Source: Streptomyces sp. MH60 (GTDB lineage: Bacteria > Actinomycetota > Actinomycetes > Streptomycetales > Streptomycetaceae). From it: a DNA stretch of 41,598 nucleotides. Positions 1-6,884 of this stretch are shown here, one piece after another. A program made the position numbers and the translations under genes. Within the stretch, counting starts at the first letter, position 1. Each line of letters begins with the position of its first letter. The notes below the pieces were generated by a model. The model saw only the letters and a list, made by a program, of their open reading frames with translations, made no database searches and was not told where the DNA came from. The stretch is from assembly GCF_002939385.1 (NCBI RefSeq), contig NZ_MULI01000065.1, positions 1-41,598 on the forward strand, read 5' to 3'.

Positions 1-579
1 CGTGTACGCGGCGGGGTCGGCGTCCGGCGGCCGGACCCGCGACCCGGCGAAACCGACCTGGGCGCCGGGCAGGGCGAGGACCACGTCGGCGCCCGCGCCC
101 AGCGTCGCCCAGCCGCCCCCGGTCGCCGGGTCCCGCACCACCGCGATCTGCGCCAGCCCGGCCGCCCGGGTGAGCGCCGACTGCCGGGCGACCCGCTGGA
201 GCTGGGTCAGCGCGAGCATCCCCTCCTGCATCCGGCTGCCGCCGGTCGCGACCAACGGCACCACCGGCAGCCGGTGTTCACGGGCGTGGGCGTACGCCGC
301 CGCTATCCGGTCGCCGGTGCGGCCGCCCAGCGAGCCGCCGAGGAAACCGAACTCGAAGGCGACGAGCACGGCCCGGGTGCCCTCGACCCGGCCGGTGCCG
401 CAGACGACGGACTCCGTCTCGCCGGTGCGCTCGGCGGCGCGGGCCCGCGAGGCGTCGTAGCCCGGCCAGCCGAGGGGGCCGTCGGGCTGCCATGCGCCGT
501 CCGGGTGGGGGAGTTCGGCGAAGGTGGAACCGTCGGTGACCAGGGCGAGGAACTCCCGCGCGGTCAGGCGCTCAGTCAC
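1..579 (-). CDS. AccD-like carboxyltransferase, 5' part only (gene runs off the left edge)
   Basis: The first 193 codons of a biotin-dependent carboxyltransferase of the AccD/acetyl-CoA carboxylase beta type are visible; the rest lies outside the window. The start is GTG at 579, and the first 8 nt overlap the end of matB (GTGACTGA), so the two are translationally coupled. The diagnostic loop is at about residues 110-125 (ATGGSRMQEGMLAL, compare SGGARMQEG in AccD), preceded by the FEFGFLGGSLGGRTGDRI stretch that forms the crotonase-like CoA pocket. The N-terminal zinc finger of classical AccD is absent. Such subunits move a carboxyl group between carboxybiotin and an acyl-CoA. Next to MatB and a malonate carrier it may act on malonyl-CoA, but this is inference. 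Malonate decarboxylase subunits are related and are an alternative. Confidence 0.82.
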   Translation of the reverse strand, partial: MTERLTAREFLALVTDGSTFAELPHPDGAWQPDGPLGWPGYDASRARAAERTGETESVVCGTGRVEGTRAVLVAFEFGFLGGSLGGRTGDRIAAAYAHAREHRLPVVPLVATGGSRMQEGMLALTQLQRVARQSALTRAAGLAQIAVVRDPATGGGWATLGAGADVVLALPGAQVGFAGSRVRPPDADPAAYT

Positions 580-2029
580 GGTCCAGCGCCCGCTTCATGA
601 TCTTCCCCATGTCGTTGCGGGGCAGCGCGTCGAGGTACCGGACCACGCGCGGCCGCTTGTGCGGGGCGAGCCGCCCGGCGACGTGGTCGGCCAGCGCGTC
701 GAGGGCGGGCGGCGCGGCGGGGTCGGCCGGGACGATCCAGGCCACGATCCGCTCCCCGAGGTCGGGGTCGGGCTCCCCGGTGACCGCGGCCTCCCGCACC
801 CCGGGGTGTTCGAGCAGCGCGTTCTCGATCTCGCCCGCCCCGATCTTGTACCCGCCGCTCTTGATCAGGTCGGTGGCCTTGCGGCCCACGATGCGCACAT
901 AGCCGTCGGGGTCGCGTACCGCCATGTCGCCGGTGCGGAAGAAGCCGTCCGCGGTGAAGGCGGCGGCGGTGGCGTCGGGGCGGTTGAGGTACTCGGTGAA
1001 CAGGTTCGGGCCGCGCACCTGGATCTCGCCGACGCTCTCCCCGTCGAGCGCTGCGATCGGCGTGCCGTCCTCCTCCACCAGCCGCAGCTCCACGCCGGGC
1101 AGCGGCACGCCCACCGTCCCGGCGCGCGGCTCGCCGTCGGCGCGCACGCTGGTGTTCATCAGCGTCTCCGTCATGCCGTACCGCTCGATCACCCGGCGCC
1201 CGGTGGCGGCGGCGATGCGCTCGTGGTCGTGCACCGGCAGTGCGGCCGACCCGGACACCAGCAGCCGCGCCCCGGACAGCGCCTTCGCCAGCTCCGGGTC
1301 GCCGGGGAGCGTCTCGGCGATCCGGTGGTACATCGTCGGCACGCCGAACAGCATGGTCGCGCCGTCGTTCAGCTCCCGCGCCGCGCCCTCGGTGGAGAAC
1401 CTGCCCAGGTGCCGCACGGACCCGCCCCGGCGCAGCGGGCCGAGGATGCCGAGCACCAGCCCGTGCACGTGGAACAGCGGCAGCCCCTGTACGAGGACGT
1501 CGTCGCCGGTCCACCGCCACGCGTCCGCCAGCGCGTCCAGGGTCGTCGCCAGCGCCCGCCGGGGGATGACGGCGCCCTTGGGCGGGCCGGTGGTGCCGGA
1601 GGTGTAGACGACGAGCGCGGGGTCGCCGTCGTCGGCGCGGTCCTCGGGGACGGTCCCGCGGGCCCGCACGTCGACGTCGACCCGCTCCAGGGTGCCCAGG
1701 GCGGGCGGGAGTTCGGCGCCCGGGGGCGCCAGGACGAGGGAGGGCGCGCTGTCGGAGAGGATGTGCGCGAGTTCCTTGTCGCCGGACTTCGGGTTGAGCG
1801 GCACGGCCGGGACCTCGGCCAGCAGTGCCGCCACCACGGCGACGGCGGTCTCCATCGCCGGGGTCGCCCAGACCGCGACCCGGCCGGCGCCGCCGAGCCG
1901 CCCGGCCGTGGCGCCCGCCGCTGCGGCGAGTTCCGCGTACGTCAGGGAGCGCTCGCCGAACCGCAGGGCGGGCCGGTCGGCCGGAGCGCCGGTCGGGGCC
2001 GGGGAGAGGGCCGGGAAGAGAGAGGACAC
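572..2029 (-). CDS. matB: Malonyl-CoA synthetase MatB
   Basis: A 485-residue ANL-superfamily enzyme that makes malonyl-CoA from malonate, CoA and ATP through a malonyl-adenylate; S. coelicolor MatB also accepts methylmalonate. The sequence reads almost identically to what I recall of S. coelicolor MatB, so the assignment is strong. Visible motifs are the P-loop VVYTSGTTGPPKGA, the adenine-contacting RYGMTETLMNTS, the hinge region GFFRTGDMAVRDPDGY followed by GRKATDLIKSGGYKIGAGEIE, and the C-terminal catalytic lysine in PRNDMGKIMKRAL. The start is GTG at 2029, preceded by AAGGAG with a spacer of about 8 nt. It lies 109 bp downstream of matC and overlaps the carboxyltransferase gene by 8 nt, giving the order matC-matB-carboxyltransferase. 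In Streptomyces the product can feed fatty acid and polyketide extender pools. Confidence 0.95.
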   Translation of the reverse strand: MSSLFPALSPAPTGAPADRPALRFGERSLTYAELAAAAGATAGRLGGAGRVAVWATPAMETAVAVVAALLAEVPAVPLNPKSGDKELAHILSDSAPSLVLAPPGAELPPALGTLERVDVDVRARGTVPEDRADDGDPALVVYTSGTTGPPKGAVIPRRALATTLDALADAWRWTGDDVLVQGLPLFHVHGLVLGILGPLRRGGSVRHLGRFSTEGAARELNDGATMLFGVPTMYHRIAETLPGDPELAKALSGARLLVSGSAALPVHDHERIAAATGRRVIERYGMTETLMNTSVRADGEPRAGTVGVPLPGVELRLVEEDGTPIAALDGESVGEIQVRGPNLFTEYLNRPDATAAAFTADGFFRTGDMAVRDPDGYVRIVGRKATDLIKSGGYKIGAGEIENALLEHPGVREAAVTGEPDPDLGERIVAWIVPADPAAPPALDALADHVAGRLAPHKRPRVVRYLDALPRNDMGKIMKRALDRD

Positions 2030-2044
2030 GCGAAGTACTCCTTA

Positions 2045-2130
2045 GCTGTCGCCCGGGAGCCGTCGCCCGGGAGCTGTCGTTCAAGGCTGCCGGATCGCGC
2101 CGGATCGCGCCGGGTCGCGCCGGATCCGCG
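2045..2130. repeat. Two short tandem repeats between matC and matB
   Basis: Two runs lie in the 109-bp gap. At 2045-2079 a 14-bp unit (GCTGTCGCCCGGGA / GCCGTCGCCCGGGA) occurs two and a half times. At 2091-2130 a 10-bp unit (CGGATCGCGC, with variants CGGGTCGCGC and CGGATCCGCG) occurs four times. They fall in the untranslated leader between co-directional genes. The sequence looks prone to slippage and may form RNA secondary structure ahead of the matB ribosome binding site. No function can be assigned. Confidence 0.85.
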
Positions 2131-2138
2131 AGGTGGGC

Positions 2139-3545
2139 CTACCCGAATCCGGGCACCACCAGCACGAGCCAGGCCAGGGCCGGCACGGCCGCCACCACGA
2201 TCCCGCCGTAGACCATCAGCTGGCGGAAGAAGCGGTCCCGGTCCACGTCCGGGGCCGCGGCCAGCACCAGCGCGCCGTTCGTCGAGAACGGGCTGACGTC
2301 CACCACCGTCGCCGACACCGCGAGCGCCGCCACCATGCCGACCGCCCCGATCTCGCCCTGCGCGAGGAAGGGCACCGCAAGCGGGATCAGCGCGCCCATG
2401 ATGCCCACGGAGGAGGCGAAGGCCGACACGATGGCGCCGATGTAGCAGAGCAGCACGGCGGCCAGCAGCGGGACGCCGATGCCGCCGACGCCCTCACCGG
2501 CCCAGGTGATGGTGCCCATCTCCTCCAGCACGCCGACGTAGGTGAGGACACCGCAGATCAGCAGCACCGTGGACCAGGCGATCTCGCCGACGGCGCGACG
2601 GCTGTCGTCCGGCCAGGCGGTGCTCAGTACGACGGCGAGGGTCACCGCGGTCAGACCGGCGTCCAGGTCGAAGCCGAGGACGGCCACCACCAGGGCGACC
2701 AGGGCGACCAGGGTGGCGATGCGGGCGGGGGTGAGGCGGACGCCGGTGCCCCCGGCGCCGCCGGTCTCCCGGTCGGGGCGCACGGCCACGGCGGCGGGGG
2801 CGGTGGTGCCGGTGCCCGCGTCCGTACCGGGGCCCGTACCCGTACCCGTACCCGTACCGGTCCGGGCTGCGGCGGGCGGGCCGGTGGGTTCCGCGCCCTT
2901 GCCGGGGGCGCCGCCGTCCTGTGGCGTCACCGCCCCGCGCGCCCACAGTTTCCGCCCGCCGAGCACCGCGAACAGCACGGCCGCGATGAGGAGGTTGGCG
3001 ACCAGGGAGGCGAGGAAGAGGCCGATCTCGCTGCCGGGGAGCTTCTCCCGCTCCACGATGCCGTTGACGATCGAGCCGTAGATGCTGATCGGAGAGAATC
3101 CGCCGGCCTGCGCGCCGTGCACCACCATCGTGCCCATGAGCAGCGGGCTGATCGAGTACCGGGTGGCGAAGCTCAGGGCGATCGGCGCCACGATCGCGAC
3201 CGCGGCGGGGCTGACCGCGCCGATCGCCGTGAGCGCGCCGGTGAGCGCGAACATCACCCACGGGATCAGCGCCACCCGCCCCCGCACCAGCCGGACGGCC
3301 GCGTGCACCAGCCAGTCGGTGGTGCCGTTGGCGCGGGCGATGGCGAACAGGTAGGTGACGCCGACGAGGACGACGAACAGGTCACCGGGGAAACCGGCGA
3401 AGATGCCGTCCGCGTCGAGGTCAGCGACGAGCGTGCCCACCCCGAACGCGGCGGCGAAGGCGAGCGCGCCCATGTTGACGGAGCGGGTGGTGGCGATGAC
3501 GAACACCACGACGAGGACGAGGATCGAGATGAGTTCGGGGGACAT
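2139..3545 (-). CDS. matC: MatC-type malonate/dicarboxylate carrier
   Basis: A 468-residue integral membrane protein of the ion-transporter superfamily with a MatC N-terminal domain, predicted to import malonate or a related dicarboxylate. It has about 10-12 hydrophobic segments in two inverted halves. Each half carries a substrate-loop-like stretch: AIGAVSPAAVAIVAPIAL in the first and VSAFASSVGIMGALIPLAVP in the second. The halves are joined by a low-complexity Gly-Thr linker around residues 229-250 (GTGTGTGTGPGTDAGTG). The start is ATG at 3545 with GGGAG about 8 nt upstream; an in-frame upstream extension crosses the regulatory region and was not used. The gene heads the minus-strand matC-matB operon, divergent from a GntR regulator. 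Substrate specificity is inferred from the family and from matB next door. Confidence 0.85.
   Translation of the reverse strand: MSPELISILVLVVVFVIATTRSVNMGALAFAAAFGVGTLVADLDADGIFAGFPGDLFVVLVGVTYLFAIARANGTTDWLVHAAVRLVRGRVALIPWVMFALTGALTAIGAVSPAAVAIVAPIALSFATRYSISPLLMGTMVVHGAQAGGFSPISIYGSIVNGIVEREKLPGSEIGLFLASLVANLLIAAVLFAVLGGRKLWARGAVTPQDGGAPGKGAEPTGPPAAARTGTGTGTGTGPGTDAGTGTTAPAAVAVRPDRETGGAGGTGVRLTPARIATLVALVALVVAVLGFDLDAGLTAVTLAVVLSTAWPDDSRRAVGEIAWSTVLLICGVLTYVGVLEEMGTITWAGEGVGGIGVPLLAAVLLCYIGAIVSAFASSVGIMGALIPLAVPFLAQGEIGAVGMVAALAVSATVVDVSPFSTNGALVLAAAPDVDRDRFFRQLMVYGGIVVAAVPALAWLVLVVPGFG
2833..2856. repeat. In-frame hexanucleotide microsatellite in matC
   Basis: Four exact copies of CCCGTA stand in tandem, with degenerate copies on both sides. 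On the coding strand they encode the Gly-Thr dipeptide repeat of the cytoplasmic linker between the two halves of MatC. Because the unit is 6 bp, copy-number change would alter linker length without shifting the frame. Confidence 0.9.
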
Positions 3546-3589
3546 GCGGGGCTCCCGAGTGCTGACCTGACTGTCGGTATGAGTGGACG

Positions 3590-3604
3590 AGTGGCTGAGC
3601 CACT
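3590..3604. promoter_or_regulatory. Palindromic operator, matC-proximal
   Basis: AGTGGCTGAGCCACT is a perfect 15-bp palindrome around a central G, 45 bp upstream of the matC start. A near-identical element lies at 3671-3685. Palindromes of this length in a divergent GntR-transporter intergenic region are typical FadR/FCD-type operators. Binding by the adjacent regulator is inferred. Confidence 0.6.
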
Positions 3605-3670
3605 TGGAGTGGTGCGGTTGGCTGGTCAGCGTGGGCCCGGCCGGGGGACACGTCAAGGGGTCGCGCAATA

Positions 3671-3685
3671 ATTGGCTCAGCCACT
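3671..3685. promoter_or_regulatory. Palindromic operator, gntR-proximal
   Basis: ATTGGCTCAGCCACT contains the perfect 11-bp palindrome TGGCTCAGCCA and matches the reverse complement of the first site at 13 of 15 positions. It lies about 58 bp upstream of the regulator start, with its centre 81 bp from that of the first site. Each divergent promoter would have its own copy, which suggests autoregulation plus control of matC. Confidence 0.6.
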
Positions 3686-3742
3686 CGGCCACCGGGCCAC
3701 CGTCGGCCCCGGTGCTACGCTCCCGGCGAGAGGGGGGATCTC

Positions 3743-4450
3743 ATGACCGACGCCCTGCGGCCCATGACCAAGCAGCGCCTGTACGAACAGGTGCTGGAGC
3801 GGCTGCGCCAGTACGTCACCGACGGCGGCCTGCGGGCCGGCGACCGGCTTCCGCCCGAACGGGACCTCGCCCAGCGCCTCGGCGTCAGCCGCGCCTCGGT
3901 GAAGCAGGCGATCGTGGTCCTGGAGGTCCAGGGTCTGGTGGAGGCGCGGCACGGCGGCGGGACCTATCTGGTCCGGGACAGCCTCGACGTCGAACCCGTG
4001 GAGAAGATGGTCGAACGCCGCCGGCGCCTCCCGGACGTCCTGGAGGCCCGCGAGGCCCTGGAGACCAAACTCGCCGAACTGGCCGCCGAGCGCCGCACGG
4101 AGGACGACCTCGCCGCCATGCGGTCCGCGCTGGACGTGATGGCCGAGGAGATCGACGGGGGCGGGCACGGCGTCGAGGGGGACCGGCTGTTCCACGCGGC
4201 GGTGACGGCGGCGGCGCACAGCAGCCTGCTCGCCGAGTTCATGCGCTCCATCGCCCACCAGATCGCCGAGAGCCGCACCGAGTCCCTGCGCCAGCCCGGC
4301 CGCCCCGGCCGCTCCCTGGCCCAGCACCGGGCGATCCTGGACGCGGTGGCCGCCCGGCAGCCCCGGCAGGCCGCCACCGCGATGCGCCGCCACGTCCGTA
4401 CGGTCGCCAAGGTCCGCCTGCTGGACTGGGACCCGGAGGACGAACACTGA
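3743..4450 (+). CDS. GntR-family regulator, FadR/FCD subfamily
   Basis: A 235-residue transcription factor. Residues 10-75 form a winged helix-turn-helix of the GntR type (VLERLRQYVTDGGLRAGDRL, PPERDLAQRLGVSRASVKQA, then the wing GLVEARHGGGTYLV). Residues 95-230 are an all-helical FCD effector domain (EAREALETKLAELAAER, then FHAAVTAAAHSSLL and a histidine in QHRAILDAVAARQ). FCD domains usually bind small carboxylates, often through a metal. The start is ATG at 3743, preceded by GAGGGGGG. Its position divergent from matC matches MatR-like malonate regulators of other bacteria; repression relieved by malonate or malonyl-CoA is inference. It converges on the gene at 4472 with a terminator between. 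Confidence 0.9.
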   Translation: MTDALRPMTKQRLYEQVLERLRQYVTDGGLRAGDRLPPERDLAQRLGVSRASVKQAIVVLEVQGLVEARHGGGTYLVRDSLDVEPVEKMVERRRRLPDVLEAREALETKLAELAAERRTEDDLAAMRSALDVMAEEIDGGGHGVEGDRLFHAAVTAAAHSSLLAEFMRSIAHQIAESRTESLRQPGRPGRSLAQHRAILDAVAARQPRQAATAMRRHVRTVAKVRLLDWDPEDEH

Positions 4451-4453
4451 CCC

Positions 4454-4476
4454 GGTGACGCGGGGCCCGCGTCACC
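4454..4476. terminator. Bidirectional terminator hairpin
   Basis: The arms GGTGACGCGGG (4454-4464) and CCCGCGTCACC (4466-4476) are perfectly complementary around a single base. The hairpin lies between the convergent GntR gene (stop at 4450) and the gene at 4472, and it covers the stop codon of the latter. There is no U-tract, as is common in Streptomyces. Confidence 0.7.
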
Positions 4477-5074
4477 CGCCGACGGCCGTGCGCTGCAACA
4501 GCCCCCAGGTGAACTCCGCGACCACCTCGTGCCGTACGCCGTCCCGGTCCGGGGCGGTGAAGGCCAGTCCCCACCGGGTCGGGGCCGAGCCCTGGAGCGG
4601 CCGGGCGGGGGCGAAGGCGCGGGCCGCCTCGTCCACCGTGCAGGACCAGGGCGTGAGGTCGTCCAGTGTGCGCAGCTCGGGCCCCGGCGCGCCGGGAGCG
4701 CGCACCAGCCACTCGTTCCAGACGACGCCCTTGTCGGCGACCAGCACCTCGAAGCGCAGGTCCGGCCACAGGGGCAGCGCCCACCGGCGTGCCTCACACT
4801 CCAGGTCGCCGATCCGGCGGGACGCCACCGACTCCGGCTCGCCGAGGACCGAGCGGTAGCGGGCGGCGGCCGAACGGGACCGGGGGGAGCGGAGCATCGC
4901 CTGCCAGCGCCTGTTGGCCTCGCGCAGGTCCGCGACCGAGGCGCCCAGCTCGCGGCGGGCGTCCTCGACCGGGCCGGGGTTGTGGTCGGCCATGCGGCGC
5001 AGCAGGACCAGCTGGAAGTCGCGCGGGGTGAACGGTCCTGCGGGCTGCTTTCCGGTCGGCATGGCGACCATCAT
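4472..5074 (-). CDS. Conserved hypothetical protein, 200 aa
   Basis: I do not recognise a named family. The product is a soluble 200-residue protein without signal peptide or membrane segment. The N-terminal half is basic and helical (TPRDFQLVLLRRMADHNPGPVEDARRELG, then an Arg-rich helix around residues 55-75). The C-terminal half alternates hydrophobic and polar residues with conserved-looking tryptophans (VVWNEWLVRAPG, RWGLAFTAPDRDG, VAEFTWGLL), suggesting a beta-rich fold. Three ATGs compete for the start (5074, 5071, 5062) and none has a convincing ribosome binding site; the longest was taken. It stands alone, convergent with the GntR gene and divergent from the IclR gene. Coding bias is normal. 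Confidence 0.75.
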   Translation of the reverse strand: MMVAMPTGKQPAGPFTPRDFQLVLLRRMADHNPGPVEDARRELGASVADLREANRRWQAMLRSPRSRSAAARYRSVLGEPESVASRRIGDLECEARRWALPLWPDLRFEVLVADKGVVWNEWLVRAPGAPGPELRTLDDLTPWSCTVDEAARAFAPARPLQGSAPTRWGLAFTAPDRDGVRHEVVAEFTWGLLQRTAVGG

Positions 5075-5123
5075 CGCGGACCGGGGGCCCGATGGGGCCG
5101 GGGGAGCGGCCGGAACCCGCCCA

Positions 5124-5190
5124 TTGCCCAGGCAAACGCGATATGAGTAGCCTGTGTTCGTTATTCCGACCGCCTGTTGAAATCTCGAAC
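5124..5190 (+). promoter_or_regulatory. iclR promoter with paired operator (sites A and B)
   Basis: A plausible promoter is TTGCCC (5124-5129), 18 bp, TAGCCT (5148-5153). Two bases later site A, GTTCGTTATTCCGAC (5156-5170), begins, and site B, GTTGAAATCTCGAAC (5176-5190), starts exactly 20 bp after site A. The outer halves TGTTCG (5155-5160) and CGAACA (5186-5191) are perfect inverted repeats. The same two-site layout recurs at 11504-11538 and 21552-21586. Placement across the transcription start suggests repression, presumably autoregulation by the IclR protein encoded immediately downstream. Confidence 0.65.
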
Positions 5191-5212
5191 ATACTCAGGG
5201 AGGGGGCTGGAC

Positions 5213-5986
5213 ATGGGACGCCTCGTGCCGGCCGTGACCCGGGCTCTCGACATACTGGAGCTCTTCCTCGACGGGGACGGCACGCTCTCCGCCCCCGACA
5301 TCGTGCGCAGGCTCCAGCTGCCGCGCACCACCGTGCACGAGCTGGTCACCACGCTCGCCGCCCGCAAGTACATCGTCCCGGTCCCCGGGCAGTCCGGACG
5401 GTACCGGCTCGGCGTCCGTCCGTACCAGCTCGGCGCCCGCTACGCCGAGCACCTCGACCTCGCCGCGGAGGGCCAGCAGGTCGCCCGCACCGTCGCCGAG
5501 ACCTGCGACGAGACGGTGCATGTGGCGATCCTGGAGGACACCGACGTCATCTACATCGCCAAGGTCGACTCCACGCACGCGGTGCGCATGGTCTCCGCGG
5601 CCGGGCGCCGGCTGCCCGCGCACTGCACGTCCGTCGGCAAGATGCTGCTGGCCTCCCTGCCCGAGCCGGAGGTCGCCGCGCGCTTCCCGGACGATGCCGA
5701 GCTGACCGCGATGACCCCGAACAGCATCACCGACCCGGCCGCCCTGCGCGAGGCCCTGGCCGCGATCCGCGAGCGCGGCACCGCCGTGGAGAGCCGCGAG
5801 TCCAACCCGGACGTGTCCTGCGTGGCCGCCCCGGTCCGCGACCGCACCGGCCGCGTCGTCGCCGCGCTGTCGATCTCGGTGCCTATGATCCGCTGGAGCG
5901 AGGAACGCCGCGCCGAACTGGAGCAGCTGGCCGTCAAGGGCGCCGCCGACCTCTCCGAGCGGCTCGGCCACAGGAGCGCGGCATGA
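5213..5986 (+). CDS. IclR-family regulator, probable arabinan-regulon repressor
   Basis: A 257-residue IclR-type regulator. The N-terminal winged helix-turn-helix occupies residues 5-65 (AVTRALDILELFLDGDGTLS, then IVRRLQLPRTTVHELVTTLA). The C-terminal GAF-like effector domain carries family hallmarks: TVAETCDETVHVAILEDTDV, RRLPAHCTSVGKMLLASL, the AVESRESNPDVSCVAAPVRD strand and VVAALSISVP. The start is ATG at 5213 behind a strong GGGAGGGGG; an upstream in-frame TTG lies inside the operator and was rejected. Its stop overlaps the next gene's start (ATGA). The regulon is inferred from the paired operator motif in its own promoter, in that of the arabinoside ABC operon and in that of the GH43 gene. 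The effector is probably arabinose, an arabino-oligosaccharide or a lactone, but this is not shown. Confidence 0.9.
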   Translation: MGRLVPAVTRALDILELFLDGDGTLSAPDIVRRLQLPRTTVHELVTTLAARKYIVPVPGQSGRYRLGVRPYQLGARYAEHLDLAAEGQQVARTVAETCDETVHVAILEDTDVIYIAKVDSTHAVRMVSAAGRRLPAHCTSVGKMLLASLPEPEVAARFPDDAELTAMTPNSITDPAALREALAAIRERGTAVESRESNPDVSCVAAPVRDRTGRVVAALSISVPMIRWSEERRAELEQLAVKGAADLSERLGHRSAA

Positions 5987-6843
5987 CGACGAGCGGCACG
6001 GCCTTCGAGGTGGCCGTCCACGCGGAGGCTTCCCTCGGCGAGGGCCCCACCTGGGACCCGGCGACGGGCCGCCTCCTGTGGCTCGACATCCTGAACTCCC
6101 GCGTGCACACCTACGACCCGGCCACCGGCCGGCGCACGCTGCGCCGCACCGACCAGCACGTGGGCGCCGTCAAGCCCCGCGCGGGCGGCGGCCTGGTCCT
6201 CAACCTGCGGGACGGCATCGGCCTGCTCGACCCCGACGACACCTTCCGCTGGCTGCACCGGGAGCCCGTCCCCGGCCGCCGCGGCAACGACGCCGCCGTC
6301 GCCCCCGACGGCAGCCTGTGGGCGGGCACCATGCGCTACGACGAGGCGGCGGGCGGGGGCACGCTCACCCGGTTCACCGGCGGCGGCACCGCCGAGACCG
6401 TCCTCGACGACGTGACGGTGAGCAACGGCACCGGATGGAGCCCCGACGGCACGCTGATGTACTACGCCGACACCCCGACCCGCCGGATCGACGTCTTCGA
6501 CGTCGCCGCGGACGGCCGGGTCGCGAACCGCCGCCCGCTGGCCGTGATCGAGGACGGCGCGGGCTTCCCCGACGGCCTGTGCGTCGACGCCGACGGCTGT
6601 GTGTGGACCGCCCTGTGGGACGGCGGCGCGGTCCGCCGCTACACCCCGTCCGGCGACCTGGACCGGGTGGTCGCCCTCCCCGTCCCGCGCGTCACGGCCT
6701 GCGCCTTCGGCGGCCCGGACCTCACCGACCTGTACCTCACCACCGCCCGGGTCGGCCTGGCGGCCCCGCACCCCCTGGCGGGCTCGCTGCTGGTGGTGCC
6801 GGGGGCGGGGCGGGGGGTGGCGCAGCCGGCGTTCGCGGGGTGA
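5983..6843 (+). CDS. SMP-30/gluconolactonase/LRE-type sugar lactonase
   Basis: A 286-residue six-bladed beta-propeller of the SMP-30 family, cytoplasmic, with no signal peptide. Metal-ligand positions are visible: Glu20 in SLGEGPTWDP, Asn148 in TVSNGTGWSPDG and Asp197 in GFPDGLCVDADG. A substrate-contact stretch is RRGNDAAVAPDGSLWAGTM at residues 99-117. These enzymes hydrolyse sugar-1,5- or 1,4-lactones with a divalent metal. The ATG overlaps the IclR stop (ATGA), so both are co-expressed. In an arabinan regulon an L-arabinonolactonase role is attractive and would imply an oxidative arabinose route, but no arabinose dehydrogenase or dehydratase lies in the window, so the substrate is inference. 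It ends in a large hairpin shared with the next, convergent operon. Confidence 0.85.
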   Translation: MTTSGTAFEVAVHAEASLGEGPTWDPATGRLLWLDILNSRVHTYDPATGRRTLRRTDQHVGAVKPRAGGGLVLNLRDGIGLLDPDDTFRWLHREPVPGRRGNDAAVAPDGSLWAGTMRYDEAAGGGTLTRFTGGGTAETVLDDVTVSNGTGWSPDGTLMYYADTPTRRIDVFDVAADGRVANRRPLAVIEDGAGFPDGLCVDADGCVWTALWDGGAVRRYTPSGDLDRVVALPVPRVTACAFGGPDLTDLYLTTARVGLAAPHPLAGSLLVVPGAGRGVAQPAFAG

Positions 6844-6884
6844 GCGGCCGCCGCGGCACCCGGTGCCGACCCGGCGGTCCGCTC
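6842..6884. terminator. Bidirectional terminator hairpin with nested stem
   Basis: The outer arms are GAGCGG (6842-6847) and CCGCTC (6879-6884), continued by CCGCCG pairing with CGGCGG; the inner stem is CGGCACC with GGTGCCG. It fills the 39-bp gap between two convergent genes and overlaps both stop codons. Confidence 0.65.

Noticed and set aside
2045..2130. Tandem repeats considered as a CRISPR-like array
   Set aside because: Units are 10-14 bp without spacers and no cas genes are present. They are simple tandem repeats.
524..2296. Long plus-strand open frame opposite matB
   Set aside because: It is Arg/Gly/Pro-rich antisense translation of a well-recognised gene. GC-rich DNA leaves such frames open.
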